Origin: Paracoccus mutanolyticus | Lineage (GTDB): Bacteria > Pseudomonadota > Alphaproteobacteria > Rhodobacterales > Rhodobacteraceae | DNA: 64,000 nt | NCBI RefSeq assembly: GCF_003285265.1 | Contig: NZ_CP030239.1 | Coordinates: 2,066,501-2,130,500, forward strand | Reading direction: 5' to 3' | Shown: piece by piece, positions 9,589 through 20,135 of the stretch | How the letters are laid out: every line of letters starts with the position of its first letter | Numbering within the stretch: position 1 is the first letter of the stretch | Notes under the pieces: generated by a model | The model's input: only the letters and a program-made list of their open reading frames with translations | Database searches by the model: none | Told to the model about the DNA's origin: nothing | Made by a program: the position numbers and the translations under genes

Positions 9589-10449
9589 GCCCCTCGGCCG
9601 ATCAGCTGCGCGCGGGGGCGGAGGCCGCCTCGGCCGCCCTGCCGGCGCTGATGCTGTCGGCCGAACGGCTGGCGGCCAGCCTGACCGCGGGCGCGCATGG
9701 CCAGCGCCGCGCCGGCGCGGGCGAGGATTTCTGGCAGTACCGGCCCGCGACCCAGGGCGACACCGCGCGCAGCATCGACTGGCGCCGCTCGGCGCGCTCG
9801 GACGGCCAGTTCGTCCGCGACCGCGAGGCGCAGGCGGCGCAATCGGCGGTGCTGTGGGTTTCGGCCGCTGCCGGCATGGATTTCTCGGGCGGCGCCGACC
9901 GGCCGGCCAAGCGCGACCGCGCCGCCCTGCTGGCGCTTGCCTTGGCCTTGGGGCTGCTGGCGGGGGGCGAGCGCGTGGCCCTGGCCGGCCAGCCGCCGCG
10001 CCCGGGCCGGATGCAGGCCGACCGGATCGCCGAGGCGCTGGTCGCCCGCGCGCCCCTGCCCGCGGACGAGGACACGCCCCCGGCCGAGGCGCTGCGCCCC
10101 GGCCAGCGCTCGGCTGATCGACGATCTCGGGCAACCCGACGCAGGGCCTGCCGATCTCGACCGGGCCGCCGGTCTTGGCGTCCGGGGCGCGCTGCTGCAG
10201 GTGCTGGACCCCGACGAGGAGGCCTTTCCCTATGGCGGGGCGGTGCTGTTCCGCTCGGCCTCGGGGGCGCTCAGGCACGACACCCGCGACGCGGGCGGCC
10301 TGCGCGCCGCCTATCTGGCCCGGCTGGCCGAGCGGCGCGCCGCGCTGACCCGCGCCGCCGGGACCGCCGGCTGGCATTTCGGCACCCATGACACCGCCGC
10401 GCCGCCCGCGCAGGCGCTTCTGTGGCTCTGGTCGGTGCTGGAGGGCTGA
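9585..10449 (+). CDS. DUF58 domain protein (one frameshift)
   Basis: The start is a GTG at 9585 overlapping the moxR stop (GTGA). The product contains the DUF58 core FWQYRPATQGDTARSIDWRRSA and RDREAQAAQSAVLWV. Near 10113-10120 the frame changes; two missing bases (or one extra) restore LIDDLGQPDAGPAD and the tail through WLWSVLEG to the TGA at 10447-10449. Corrected length is about 288. DUF58 proteins pair with MoxR ATPases. Its stop overlaps the next ATG. Confidence 0.88.
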
Positions 10450-12385
10450 TGCTGGTCCTGGGTCCTCTTGGCTTCGCAACGCCCTGGCTGCTGGCGGCGC
10501 TGGCCGCGCTGCCGGTGCTGTGGCTGATCCTGCGCGCGATGCCGCCCTCGCCCCGGCTGGTGCGCTTTCCCGGCACGCGGCTGCTGCTGGGCCTGCGCGA
10601 TGCCCGCCCGGTGGCACGGCATACCCCCTGGTGGCTGCTCTTGATCCGCATGCTGGCGATCGCGGCGCTGATCCTGGGCTTTGCCGGCCCGGTCTGGAAA
10701 CCGGCGCCCGATCCGGCGGGGCAGGGCCCTTTGCTGATCGTCCTGGACGCGGGCTGGGCCGCCGCGCCCGACTGGCCGCAGCGCCAGGCACGCGCCTTGC
10801 AGGCGGTGGACCGGGCCGCGCGCGACGGCCAGCCGGCCGCGCTGCTGGTCGCGGATGGCCGGGCCAGCGCCACGCTGCCGTTCCTGCCGGCATCCGAGCT
10901 GGCCGCGCACCTGCGCGCCGTCCAGCCCGCCCCATGGGAGACGCGCTATCCCTCGGACCTTGACGCGCTGCTGTCGCAGGCGCCGTCGGGCCTGTCGGTG
11001 CTGTGGCTGTCGGACGGTCTGGACCATCCCGGCCGCGCCGCCCTGCTGTCGGCCCTGGCGGCGCGGGGCGCGGTCACCGTAGCCCCGCCCGACGGCCCCC
11101 GCCTGTCCCTGCAATCGGTGCCGGGGGACCGGCCCGCGCTGCGGCTGCGCACGACCGGAACCGCGGCCCCCGATGTCATCGCCTATGGCGTCGACCCGCA
11201 GGGGGCGCCGCGTGAGTTGGCGCGGCTGAAGCCGCTGGCCGCCCCGGTCGCGGCGGCGGCGGGGGAGCGGCTGGTGCCCATCGACCTGCCCTCCGAACTG
11301 CGCAACCGCATCACCCGCTTTCAGATCGACGCGGCCCGGCACCGGGGCGGTGGTGCACCTGCATTCGACCCATGCGACGGCGCTGTCCGCTGGTCGGCGA
11401 CGGCGCCGCGCGCGAGGGCCAGCAGTTGCTGTCGCCCATGCATTACCTGCGCCGGGCTCTGGCCCCCTCGACCGACCTGCTCGAAGGGGGCGCGGCGGAT
11501 GTGCTGCAGGCCGCGCCCGACGTGATCGTGCTGGCCGACCAGATCGGCCTGCCCGAGGCCGAGGCCCTGCAGGGCTGGGTGGACCAGGGCGGGCTGCTGA
11601 TCCGCTTTGCCGGACCGCGCATGGCCGCGTCCGACCGGCTGGCCGAGGAGCCGCTGCTGCCCGTCCGGCTGCGGGCGGGCGGGCGCGACATCGGCGGCGC
11701 GCTGAGCTGGGGCGATCCGCGCGGCCTTGCCCCCTTCGCCCCCGAAGGGCCGTTCGCGGGTCTTGCGATTCCGGCCGACGCGCTGGTCCGCGCGCAGCTT
11801 CTGCCCGAACCCTCGCCCGACCTGGCCCCGCGCACGCTGGCCGCGCTGACCGACGGCACGCCCCTGGTCACGCGCGCCCCCCTGGGCGACGGGCAGGTGG
11901 TGCTGTTTCACACCACGGCCAACGCGGAATGGTCGAACCTCGCCCTGTCGGGCCTGTTCGTCGAGATGCTGCAGCGCCTGGTCCAAAGCGCCCGCGCCGG
12001 GTCGGGGGCGGCTGCCGCGCCCGATCCCTCGGCGGACACCTATTGGACGCCGGTGCAGGTGCTGGATGGCTTCGGCCAGGTGCGGGACCCGCAGGATCCG
12101 GTCCCGGTGGCGGGCGCCGATTTCGCGCGCGGCCCGGCGCCCGGCGCGCCCGCCGGCCTGTACCGGGCGGGCGAACGGGTGGCCGCACTGAACGCGGGCG
12201 GGCCGCTGGTCGCAGCCCAGGGCCCGGCCGACTGGCCCGGCGCCACGGTCGAGGCGCAGGCCCAGGCCCCCGGCGTCGATCTGCGCGGCTGGCTGATCGC
12301 GCTGGCGATGCTGCTGCTGGCTCTGGATGCGCTGGGCAGCGCCTGGCTTGCGCGGGGCCGCGGCCCAGGAAAGGCTGTGACATGA
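10449..12385 (+). CDS. BatA-like N-terminal membrane protein (frameshifts near 11340-11400)
   Basis: Begins with LGPLGFATPWLLAALAALPV, the BatA/aerotolerance-regulator N-terminus, and a second membrane helix near residues 57-75. It ends with a hydrophobic helix and GPGKAVT. Two frame changes between about 11340 and 11400 separate the halves; the second half resumes at PLVGDGAAREGQQLLSP. About 645 residues after correction. In many relatives this region is fused to the DUF4159 domain encoded next; here an ATGA overlap with a signal-peptide-like start separates them, but a missed fusion cannot be excluded given the error rate. Confidence 0.8.
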
Positions 12386-13220
12386 AACGCCTGATCCCGA
12401 TCCTTGTGGCCTTGCTGGCCTGGTCCTGGCCCGCCCTTGCGCAGGACGACCCGGACCCGCGCCGATCCGCGCCGCGGACGAGGTCGCGCTGGCCTATGTC
12501 GTGACGGGCGATGCCGATGTGGACCGTGCCTCCGACGCCGGGCTGCGCGGCGTCTCGCAGGTGCTGACCCAGCGCACCACGGTCGAACCGGGCGAGCCCA
12601 TCGGCATCGACCTGGACCGCGACGACCTGTCGCTGCTGACCTTCCTGTATTGGCCGGTGACGGACAGCCAGCCCTCGCCCACGCCGCAGGCCTATGTGCG
12701 GTTGAACCATTTTCTGAAATCGGGCGGCGTGATCCTGTTCGACACCCGCGACGGGGATATCGCCGGCCTGGGCGGGCCCGACGGTTCGGCCGCGCTGCAG
12801 CGGCTGGCGGCGCCCCTGGACATCCCGCCGCTGGCGCCGATCCCGGCCGACCATGTGCTGACCCGCAGCTTCTATCTGCTGCAGGACTTCCCGGGCCGCT
12901 ACAGCGGGCGCGACGTCTGGGCCGAGGCCCCACCCCCCGGCGCCGAGGCGGCCGAGGGCGTGCCGTTCCGCAACCTCAACGACGGAGTCTCTCCGGTCAT
13001 CATCGGCGGCAATGCCTGGGCCGAGGCCTGGGCCGTCGACCAGAACGGCCTGCCCCTGTTCAGCATGGGCTCGGGGTTCGAGGGCGAGGAGAACCGCGAG
13101 ATGGCAAACCGCTTCGGCGTCAACCTGATCATGTATGTGCTGACCGGGAACTACAAATCCGACCAGGTGCATGTGCCAGCCCTGCTTGACCGGCTGCGCG
13201 CCGAGGAAGTGACCCAATGA
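12382..13220 (+). CDS. DUF4159 protein with signal peptide (one frameshift)
   Basis: The ATG at 12382 lies in an ATGA overlap and opens a signal peptide (LIPILVALLAWSWPALAQ). One base is missing near 12459; thereafter PIRAADEVALAYVVTGD leads into the DUF4159 core with FLYWPVTDSQP, HVLTRSFYLLQDFPGRY and NLIMYVLTGNYKSDQVH. Corrected length is about 279. The domain is glutamine-amidotransferase-like in fold and of unknown role. It may be the C-terminal half of the preceding BatA-like protein. Confidence 0.85.
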
Positions 13221-15351
13221 CGGGCCTGAGCTTTGACCCGCTGCTGCCCTGGGCGCTGGTTGCGTCGGTGGCTGCGCTGGGACTGCTGGTGGCGCTGTGG
13301 TCGCTGTGGCGCGGCTTGCGCGGCTGGTTCTGGCGCGGGCTCGCGGGGCTGGCTGCGGCGCTTGCGCTGGCCGGGCCCGCGCTGGAATCGGGGGTGCGCC
13401 AGGCGCTTTCGGACATCGTCATCCTGCTGGACGACCGCAGCGCCAGCCAGTCGCTGCCGGGCCGGGCCGAGCAGTCCGACCAGGCGGTGCAGGCGCTTTC
13501 GCGCCAGATCGAGGCCCTGCCGAACACCGAGATCCGCCGCGTCACCCTGGGCGACGACGATGACGGCACCCTGTTGGGCGCGGCGCTGGCCAAGGCCTTG
13601 GCGGCCGAACCCCAGACCCGCGTGGCGGGCGTCGTCGCGGTGACGGACGGGCTGGCCCATGACGCGGCGCAGATACCCGGCGCGGCGCCCGCGCCGGTCC
13701 ATGTCCTGCTGACCGGCCAGCCCGCCGACTGGGACCGCCGCCTGGTGATCGAGGAAGCCCCGGCCTTTGGCCTGATCGGCCAGCCCGTCACCATCCGCCT
13801 GCGCGTCGAGGACCAGGGCGCCGTCCCGCCCGAGGTCGCCGCCAGCCCCGCCCGTCTGCGCATCCAGCTGGACGGCGCGGACAGCCGCAGCCTGGAGCTG
13901 CCGCCCGGCGTGACGCTGGACCTGCCGGTGGTGCCCGAGCACGCGGGGCAGAACGTCGTCTCGATCGGCTTCGACGCGCCCGGGGGCGCCGTGCCGGAAC
14001 TGACCGACCGCAACAATGCCGCCGCCGTCCAGATCCAGGGGGTGCACGACCGGCTGCGCGTGCTGCTGGTCTCGGGCGAGCCGCACGCGGGCGAACGGAC
14101 CTGGCGCAACCTGCTGAAGTCGGACGCGAACGTGGATCTGATCCACTTCACCATCCTGCGGCCGCCGGACAAGATGGACGGCGTGCCGGTCGACGAGCTG
14201 TCGCTGATCGCCTTCCCCACGCAGGAACTGTTCATGGAGCGGATCCGCGATTTCGACCTGATCATCTTCGACCGGGACCGGGTGCGGGGCATCCTGACGC
14301 CGCAATATTACGACAACATCCGCCGCTATGTCGAAGAGGGCGGCGCCATCCTGGTCTCGGCCGGGCCCGAGATGTCCTCGGTCGAAAGCCTGAACCTGTC
14401 GCCGATGGGGGCGATCATCCCGGGCCGGCCGACCGGGCGGGTCTATGATCAGCCGTTCCTGCCGCAACTGACCGACGAAGGCCGGCGCCATCCGGTCACG
14501 GCGGGCCTGACCGGCGCGCCGGCCGAGGGCAGCGACAGCCATTGGGGCCGCTGGCTGCGCATGTCCCAGGTGATCCCCGACCCGCGCGCCCAGGTGGTGA
14601 TGACCGGGGCCGAGGACCAGCCGCTGCTGATCCTGAACCGGGTGGGCAAGGGCCGGGTGGCGCTGCTGACTTCGGACCAGGTCTGGCTGTGGGGGCGCGG
14701 CTTCGAAGGGGGCGGGCCGCAGCTGGAACTGCTGCGCCGCATCGCCCATTGGTCGATGAAGGAACCCGAGCTTGAGGAAGAGGCGCTGCTGGCCGATGTC
14801 TCGGCCGGCCTTGGCGTGACGATCACCCGCCGCACCATGGCCGAGGCGGTCGGGCCGGTCCGCATCACCCATCCCGACGGCCGGACCGAGGAGATCGCCC
14901 TGGCCCAGACCGGCCCCGGCCGTTTCGCCGCGCGCTGGACCGCGCCCGGCCCCGGGCTTTACCGCCTGGCCGAGGGCGAGATCACCCGCATCCTGGCGCT
15001 TGGTCCCGCCGCGCCCCGCGAGTTCGAGGAAACCGTCGCTTCGGACCGGGTGGTGGCGCCCCTGGTCCAGGCGACGCAGGGCGCCGTCCTGCGCCTGTCG
15101 GATGGGATTCCGACCCTGCGCACCGTCCGCGAGGGGCGGTCCGCGCATGGCCAGGGCGTGGGCGGCGACTGGATCGGCATCACGCCGCGTGGCGCCGCCT
15201 CGGTGTCGGGGGTGACGCATCGGCCCCTGCTGCCCGGCTGGGCCTGGCTTTGCATCGTGGCGGGGCTGGCGCTGGTCGGTTGGCTGGCCGAGGGGCGGGC
15301 GGACAGGGGCCGGGCGGCAGGCAAATTGCCAAGCCCGCGCCCCGTTGCTAG
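13217..15351 (+). CDS. Membrane protein with glutamine-amidotransferase-like domain (C-terminus uncertain)
   Basis: ATGA overlap with DUF4159. Residues about 10-55 contain two membrane helices, followed by a VWA-like stretch (DIVILLDDRSASQSLPG), a class I amidotransferase-like fold (VLLVSGEPHAGERTWR, EEGGAILVSAGPEM) and a C-terminal helix (GWAWLCIVAGLALVGWL). The frame as written runs on to 15517, across the fabZ start. A single missing base near 15290-15310 would instead end it at the TAG at 15349-15351, which fits the family length of about 700 and clears fabZ. Confidence 0.8.
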
Positions 15352-15381
15352 GCAAATGGAAACCATTTCACGAGGGACCGC

Positions 15382-15873
15382 ATGGCCGCCGCCCAGAACG
15401 ACGCCGAGACCGCCTACATCCCGCCGACCGAAGTCGATCTGGCCGCGATCAAGCGGATCCTGCCGCATCGCTATCCCTTCCTGCTGGTGGATCGGGTCCG
15501 CGACATCGTGCCCATGAAAAGCTGCGTGGGCGTCAAGAACGTCACCTCGAACGAGCCGCATTTCGAGGGGCATTTCCCGCAGGAACCCGTCATGCCCGGC
15601 GTGCTGATCATCGAGGCCATGGCCCAGGCCGCCGCCGTCCTGGTCGGCGTCAGCCTGGATCTGGCCGGCAAGGGCATGGGCACCTATTTCATGTCCATCG
15701 ACAAGTGCCGCTTCCGCCAGAAGGTCGTGCCCGGCGACGTGCTGGAACTGCACATGACCACGCTGCGCGGCGGCGGCAAGATCTGGAAGTTCGAGGGGCG
15801 CGCCATGGTCAATGGCCAGCTTGCCGCCGAGGCCGAGGTCATGGCCATGCTGAACCGTGGCGACAATGGCTGA
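15382..15873 (+). CDS. fabZ: 3-hydroxyacyl-[acyl-carrier-protein] dehydratase FabZ
   Basis: A 163-residue hotdog-fold dehydratase. The catalytic pair is visible: His64 in [14 protein letters not shown] and Glu78 in IIEAMAQAA. FabZ dehydrates 3-hydroxyacyl-ACP in fatty acid elongation and competes with LpxA for 3-hydroxymyristoyl-ACP. It opens the operon fabZ-lpxA-lpxI-lpxB; its last eight bases overlap lpxA. Confidence 0.97.
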   Translation: MAAAQNDAETAYIPPTEVDLAAIKRILPHRYPFLLVDRVRDIVPMKSCVGVKNVTSNEPHFEGHFPQEPVMPGVLIIEAMAQAAAVLVGVSLDLAGKGMGTYFMSIDKCRFRQKVVPGDVLELHMTTLRGGGKIWKFEGRAMVNGQLAAEAEVMAMLNRGDNG

Positions 15874-16651
15874 CCCCCGGGTCCACCCCTCGGCCGTGGT
15901 CGACCCCGCCGCCGTGATCGGCGAGGATTGCGAGATCGGCCCGTTCTGCGTCGTCGGTCCCGAGGTGAAGCTCGGCCGCGGCGTGGTGTTGAAATCGCAC
16001 GTCGTGATCGCCGGCGACACCAGCATCGGCGACGAGACGGTGGTGTTTCCCTTTGCCTCGGTCGGCGAGGTGCCGCAGGACCTGAAGTTCCGCGGTGAAA
16101 AGGTCCGGCTGGAGATCGGCGCCCGCAACCGCATCCGCGAATATGTCACCATGAACCCCGGAACCGAGGGCGGCGGCGGCGTCACCCGGATCGGGAATGA
16201 CGGCCTTTTCATGGCAGGTAGCCATGTGGCCCATGACTGCCAGATCGGCGACCGCGTGATCCTGGTCAACAACGCCTCGGTCGCCGGGCATTGCCACCTC
16301 GAGGATGACGTGATCGTGGGCGGGCTTTCGGGCGTGCACCAATGGGTGCGCATCGGGCGCGGCGCGATGATCGGCGCGGTCTGCATGGTGACGGCGGACG
16401 TGATTCCCTTTGGCCTGGTGCAGGGCCCGCGCGGCCACCTGGACGGGCTGAACCTGGTGGGCCTCAAGCGCCGCGGCGCCTCGCGCGAGGAAATCCACGC
16501 GCTGCGCGACATGCTGGGCAAGCTGGGCTCTGGCAGCTTCCGCGACACGGCCCGCCACATGGCCGAGGGGCCGAACGGGCCGATGGTGCAGGAGGTGCTG
16601 GACTTCATCCTCGGTCCCTCGGACCGCAGCTTCCTGGCGCCCCATCCATGA
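15866..16651 (+). CDS. lpxA: UDP-N-acetylglucosamine acyltransferase LpxA
   Basis: A 261-residue left-handed beta-helix acyltransferase made of hexapeptide repeats. The catalytic histidine is His123 in [12 protein letters not shown]. It catalyses the first step of lipid A synthesis, O-acylation of UDP-GlcNAc. The ATG at 15866 fits the family N-terminus ([13 protein letters not shown]); a GTG nine bases earlier is less likely. It overlaps fabZ by eight bases and is 10 bases from lpxI. Confidence 0.97.
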   Translation: MADPRVHPSAVVDPAAVIGEDCEIGPFCVVGPEVKLGRGVVLKSHVVIAGDTSIGDETVVFPFASVGEVPQDLKFRGEKVRLEIGARNRIREYVTMNPGTEGGGGVTRIGNDGLFMAGSHVAHDCQIGDRVILVNNASVAGHCHLEDDVIVGGLSGVHQWVRIGRGAMIGAVCMVTADVIPFGLVQGPRGHLDGLNLVGLKRRGASREEIHALRDMLGKLGSGSFRDTARHMAEGPNGPMVQEVLDFILGPSDRSFLAPHP

Positions 16652-16661
16652 GAGCCCGTCC

Positions 16662-17456
16662 ATGAGCCGCACCGCCCTGATCGCGGGCGAGGGCAGCCTT
16701 GCCCCCGCCATCGCCGCTGCGCTGGACCGGCCGCTGGTCTATGCGCTGGACCACCTCCACCCCCAGGTCGAAGCCAAGCCGTTCCGGCTGGAGCGGCTGG
16801 TGCCCTTTCTGGACGAACTGGCCGAACAGGGCGTGACCCGGGCGGTCTTTGCCGGGGCCATCCGCCGCCCCAGGATCGAGCCCGACCTGTTCGACCCGCG
16901 CACCTGGCCATCGTCCCCGCATCCTGATGGGCATGCGTCGGGCGACGATGCCGCCCTGCGCGCGGTGCTTGATGTCTTCGAAGAGGCCGGGATCGCCATC
17001 GCCTCGGTCGACCAGATCCTGCCTGGGCTGGTTCCCGGTGCCGGCGTTCTGGCAGGCGAACCGACGCCCCGCGACCAGAAGGATGCCGCCCGCGCCGCCG
17101 AGATCGTCCAGGGCCTTGGCTCGCTTGACATCGGGCAGGGCGCGGTGGTGGCGCAAGGCTTGTGCCTGGCGGTCGAGGCGCTGCCGGGCACCCAGGCGAT
17201 GCTGGACTTCGTGAGGCTCCACGCCGGTCTCAAGCCCGATCCGAAGGGACCGCGCGGGGTGCTCTACAAGGCGCCGAAGCCCGGTCAGGACCGCCGCATC
17301 GACTTGCCGACCATCGGTCCCGACACCGTGCGCCAAGCCGCCGAGGCGGGCCTGGGCGGCATCGCCTGGCAGGCCGGCAGCGTCATCCTGCTGGATCGGG
17401 AAGACGCCATCGCCCGCGCTGAACAGGCGGGCCTGTTCCTGTGGTCGCGGCCGTGA
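16662..17456 (+). CDS. lpxI: UDP-2,3-diacylglucosamine pyrophosphatase LpxI
   Basis: A 264-residue LpxI (DUF1009), the alphaproteobacterial alternative to LpxH that hydrolyses UDP-2,3-diacylglucosamine to lipid X. Motifs: IAGEGSLAPAIA at the start, FAGAIRRP, and KAPKPGQDRRIDLPTIGPDT near the C-terminus. Residues about 82-102 are scrambled. Restoring a base near 16905, 16918 and 16941 gives RTLAIVPRILMGMRRGDD, so three single-base losses cancel and leave the frame open. It is placed between lpxA and lpxB as expected. Confidence 0.92.
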   Translation: MSRTALIAGEGSLAPAIAAALDRPLVYALDHLHPQVEAKPFRLERLVPFLDELAEQGVTRAVFAGAIRRPRIEPDLFDPRTWPSSPHPDGHASGDDAALRAVLDVFEEAGIAIASVDQILPGLVPGAGVLAGEPTPRDQKDAARAAEIVQGLGSLDIGQGAVVAQGLCLAVEALPGTQAMLDFVRLHAGLKPDPKGPRGVLYKAPKPGQDRRIDLPTIGPDTVRQAAEAGLGGIAWQAGSVILLDREDAIARAEQAGLFLWSRP

Positions 17457-17458
17457 GC

Positions 17459-17511
17459 GGGTATTTGGAAAACAGTGAAAACCCTATGGTCTCACCGTTT
17501 TTCAAATACCC
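17459..17511. repeat. Dispersed inverted repeat, copy A
   Basis: Left arm GGGTATTTGGAAAACAGTGA begins two bases after the lpxI stop; the right arm, read in reverse complement, is GGGTATTTGAAAAACGGTGA. The loop is about 9 bases. The same arm sequence recurs at 22096-22160 and 44195-44215, and a variant at 32652-32761. It could be a transcription terminator or an RNA-processing hairpin inside the lpx operon. Confidence 0.85.
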
Positions 17512-17541
17512 ATCTCCGGGCCGCGCGTCCGGAGCCATGTC

Positions 17542-18665
17542 ATGAAGTTCTTCCTGATCGCGGGCGAGCCTTCGGGCGACAATCTGGGCGGTCCCTTGAT
17601 GGCGGGGCTGAAAAGCCTTGATCCAATGGCAGAGTTTCTGGGCGTGGGCGGCCCGGCGATGGCGGCCCAGGGGCTCGCCAGCCTGTTCCCGATGGAGGAA
17701 CTGTCGGTCATGGGCATCGTCGAGGTGCTGCCGAAATACCGCCAGCTCAAGGCCCGCATCCGGCAGACCGCGCGGGCCGTGGCCGATGCACGGCCCGACG
17801 CGCTGATCACCATCGACAGCCCCGATTTCTGCCTGCGGGTCGTCGCCGAGGCGCGGGCCCTGTGCCCGGATCTGCGCACGATCCATTACGTCGCGCCCTC
17901 GGTCTGGGCCTGGCGGGCCGGGCGGGCGAAGAAGATGGCCCGCGTCATCGACCATGTGCTGGCCATCCTGCCCTTCGAGCCACCTTACATGCAGGCGGCT
18001 GGGATGAGCTGCGATTTCGTCGGTCATCCCATCGCGGTCGAACCCGTGGCCGGCCCCGCCGAGGCGGCGGCCTTTCGCGACGCCCATGGCATCGCCCCCG
18101 ATGCGCCCTTGCTGCTGTGCCTGCCCGGGTCGCGCCGGGGCGAGGTGGGCCGGCTGGGCCCCCGGTTCGACGAGGCGCTGATTCGACTGCGCGACCGCGT
18201 GCCCGAGGTGCGGGTCGTTCTGCCGACCGTCAGGGGCGTTTCGCAACTGGTGCGGGACATGGCCCGGCGCTGGCCCTCGGCCCCCGTGGTGGTCGAGGGC
18301 GCGGCGCGGCGCGCGGCCTTTGCCGCGGCCGACCTGGCGCTGGCGGCCTCGGGCACGGTCAGCCTGGATCTTGCGGCGAACGACGTGCCGATGGTGATCG
18401 GCTATGACGTGGCGCCGCTGAGCCGCCTGCTGATCGGGCTGTTGCTGAAGACCGATCCGGTGACGCTGGTGAACCTGGTCAGCAAACCCGCGCCGTGCCG
18501 GAGTATCTGGGCCGCCGCTGCCAGCCCGGCCTGCTGTCGCAGGCGCTGTTCGACCTGCTTGAAAACACCGACGCCCGCGCCGCGCAGCGAGCGCATCCTG
18601 CTGACACGCGGAGAGCAGGGCCTGAACAGAAACTAAGGACGGAACGCGCCGCGCGATCGGCGTGA
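17542..18665 (+). CDS. lpxB: Lipid-A-disaccharide synthase LpxB (frameshift near 18483)
   Basis: Family GT19 enzyme condensing lipid X with UDP-2,3-diacylglucosamine. Visible: IAGEPSGDNLGG at residues 5-16, the IDSPDFCLRV and HYVAPSVWAWR stretches, and LPGSRRGEVGRL. One G is missing near 18483; with it, SETRAVPEYLGRRCQPGLL follows and the frame ends at the TGA at 18663-18665. Uncorrected, it ends at 18636. The last 30 residues match poorly and may hold more errors. It is convergent with ridA. Confidence 0.9.
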
Positions 18666-18671
18666 GCGAAT

Positions 18672-19011
18672 TCAAGTGGCTCGCGCGAACGATTCGGCCG
18701 GAAGGCGGTTAGCGGCTAAACTACTTCTCGCGCGCTGTCGTATTGGGATGGCTCCGTGGCTCTTCGTCACAGACGGCATTCATTTCCGCAAAGGTGGACA
18801 TGTCGGCCAGCCAGATCTGGGTCGACAGGATGCGCGTCTTGTCCGAACCGCATTCGGCCAGCAGCCGGTCGACTTCGGCTAGGGCGCCGCGGGTCTGTTC
18901 CGTCACCGAGGCGCCCGGATTGGCGATCTGGCCGGCCAGATAGATGGTGCCGTTGTGGATGACGGCCTCGCTCATGCGGGGGCCGGTGCCGATGCGTTCG
19001 ATCTGGGACAT
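18672..19011 (-). CDS. RidA/YjgF-family protein (frameshifted C-terminus)
   Basis: The first 80 residues are a clear RidA-family protein (SEAVIHNGTIYLAGQIAN, TRGALAEVDRLLAECG, ILSTQIWLADMSTFAEMNAV). RidA-type enzymes hydrolyse reactive enamine/imine intermediates from PLP enzymes. As written the frame ends at 18721 with 96 residues. A shift near 18770 (expected WDEW written as CDEE) leads into another frame ending at 18672-18674, giving about 113 residues, the family norm. I prefer the longer product; the C-terminal match is weak. Confidence 0.7.
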
Positions 19012-19159
19012 GGGAATCCTTTCGGGGTTTGGCCGGCGGATGCCGGGGCAGGGCCGTCATGCCAAAGCCGGCCGCCGCGTTCAATGGCCTGCCCGACATG
19101 CGAAACGCCCGGCGACAGGTCGCCGGGCGCAGTCGCATTCCGATGGGGGACATCGTAGA

Positions 19160-19237
19160 TCAGAAAATACCCGTCAGATAAAACAGAATGATGACGACGA
19201 TCGGCACGCCGAGCAGCCAGGCAACGATGCCTTTCAT
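19160..19237 (-). CDS. 25-residue single-helix membrane peptide
   Basis: An ATG at 19235-19237 preceded by AGGAAAGG at good spacing opens a 25-codon frame, MKGIVAWLLGVPIVVIIL and onward, ending TGIF. It is essentially one membrane helix with a lysine at the N-terminus and WLLGVP, a pattern I recall from tiny conserved proteobacterial proteins. The strong ribosome site and membrane-helix composition argue for a real gene. It lies divergent from the lipoprotein at 19427. Confidence 0.6.
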   Translation of the reverse strand: MKGIVAWLLGVPIVVIILFYLTGIF

Positions 19238-19318
19238 GGGTTCGCCCTTTCCTGATCCATGTGTTGTCGGCCAAACGCCCGGCAGCAGGGCGAAGTTCCT
19301 GACGGACGGTGCGCATTA

Positions 19319-19378
19319 ATCCTTAACGCTGGAACTTTATATAATATTTCATTTAATTCAAAATCTTAAATAGTTTTC
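19319..19378 (+). promoter_or_regulatory. AT-rich promoter region with a perfect TATAAT
   Basis: In DNA that is roughly two-thirds GC, this stretch is mostly A and T and contains TATAAT at 19340-19345. It lies upstream of the lipoprotein gene at 19427 and opposite the membrane peptide. I see no convincing -35 at 16-18 bases. A strong promoter or UP-type element, or a nucleoid-protein site, is plausible. Confidence 0.45.
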
Positions 19379-19426
19379 CTCGGCTGGGGCCGGTGCCATA
19401 ACGGCTGCATTCAGGAGGTGATTAAG

Positions 19427-19810
19427 ATGATCTTTCGTTTTTCGGTCGTGATGGCGGCCCTTTCATTGGCTGGCTGCGCCACCATTACCCGCGGCACGAA
19501 TGACGTGCTCGTGGTGGAATCCACGCCCCAGGCGGCTCAGGTCAAGCTGAGCAACGGGCAAAGCTGCGACGGCACGCCCTGCAGCTTCAAGCTGCCGCGA
19601 AAGTCCGAGCTGAATCTCGTGGTCAGCAAGGAAGGTTGCAAGCCTGTCAATGTGCATGTGACGAACCGCGTGTCGGGCGGCGGCGGGGCAGCGATGGCGG
19701 GCAACGTCCTAGTCGGCGGCATCATCGGCGCCGGGGTGGATGCCGGTACGGGCGCCATGCTGGAGCTGGTCCCCAATCCGGTAAAAGTCCAGTTGGAGTG
19801 CCGACGCTAG
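19427..19810 (+). CDS. Small PEGA-like lipoprotein
   Basis: A 127-residue lipoprotein. The signal peptide ends in the lipobox LAGC (Cys near residue 17), then ATITRGTNDVLVVESTP and a PEGA-like strand pattern (AAQVKLSNGQSCDGTPCSF). A Gly/Ala hydrophobic segment (GGGGAAMAGNVLVGGIIGAG) follows. The ATG at 19427 has a perfect AGGAGG eight bases ahead; a GTG at 19418 overlaps that site and is less likely. Function unknown; probably an envelope protein. Confidence 0.85.
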   Translation: MIFRFSVVMAALSLAGCATITRGTNDVLVVESTPQAAQVKLSNGQSCDGTPCSFKLPRKSELNLVVSKEGCKPVNVHVTNRVSGGGGAAMAGNVLVGGIIGAGVDAGTGAMLELVPNPVKVQLECRR

Positions 19811-19898
19811 CTGTTCAGTCCCGGCATTGGTCCCCTGTGTGTAAGTAGGGTCGAGCCGTCTCATACAGCGTATCTTCTTGAGATGTGACAAGAAAAAA

Positions 19899-19973
19899 TG
19901 GTGCTGTGAGAGAGGATTGAACTCTCGACCTCACCCTTACCAAGGGTGTGCTCTACCACTGAGCTACCACAGC
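19899..19973 (-). tRNA. tRNA-Thr (GGT anticodon)
   Basis: The minus strand folds as a complete cloverleaf: acceptor arms 19967-19973 and 19903-19909, D-arm with GCTCAGTGGTAGAGC, anticodon stem CACCC/GGGTG around loop TTGGTAA (anticodon GGT), T-arm with GTTCAATCC, and an encoded CCA at 19899-19901. A TTTTTT run follows directly downstream. Confidence 0.97.
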
Positions 19974-20135
19974 ATCGTGCCGGGGGCTTTAGACCGAGCG
20001 CGCCGGCCACGCAAGGGGGCTGGCGCAAAAAATTGCCTTTTGCATGCCCGACCCCGCGGCGGCATGGACGCGAAACCCGATGACGGCCAAGATCGCTTGG
20101 GCATTCATCCTGATCAGCGGATCCCCGCGAGCCGG

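Noticed and set aside
15352..15517. C-terminal extension of the amidotransferase-fold protein across the fabZ start
   Set aside because: The extra residues are fabZ read out of frame; a single lost base near 15300 gives a stop at 15351 before fabZ.
18560..18760. A rearrangement breakpoint truncating both lpxB and ridA
   Set aside because: With one base restored in each gene, the frames end at 18665 and 18672 with near-normal lengths and neatly convergent stops, so simple indels explain it.
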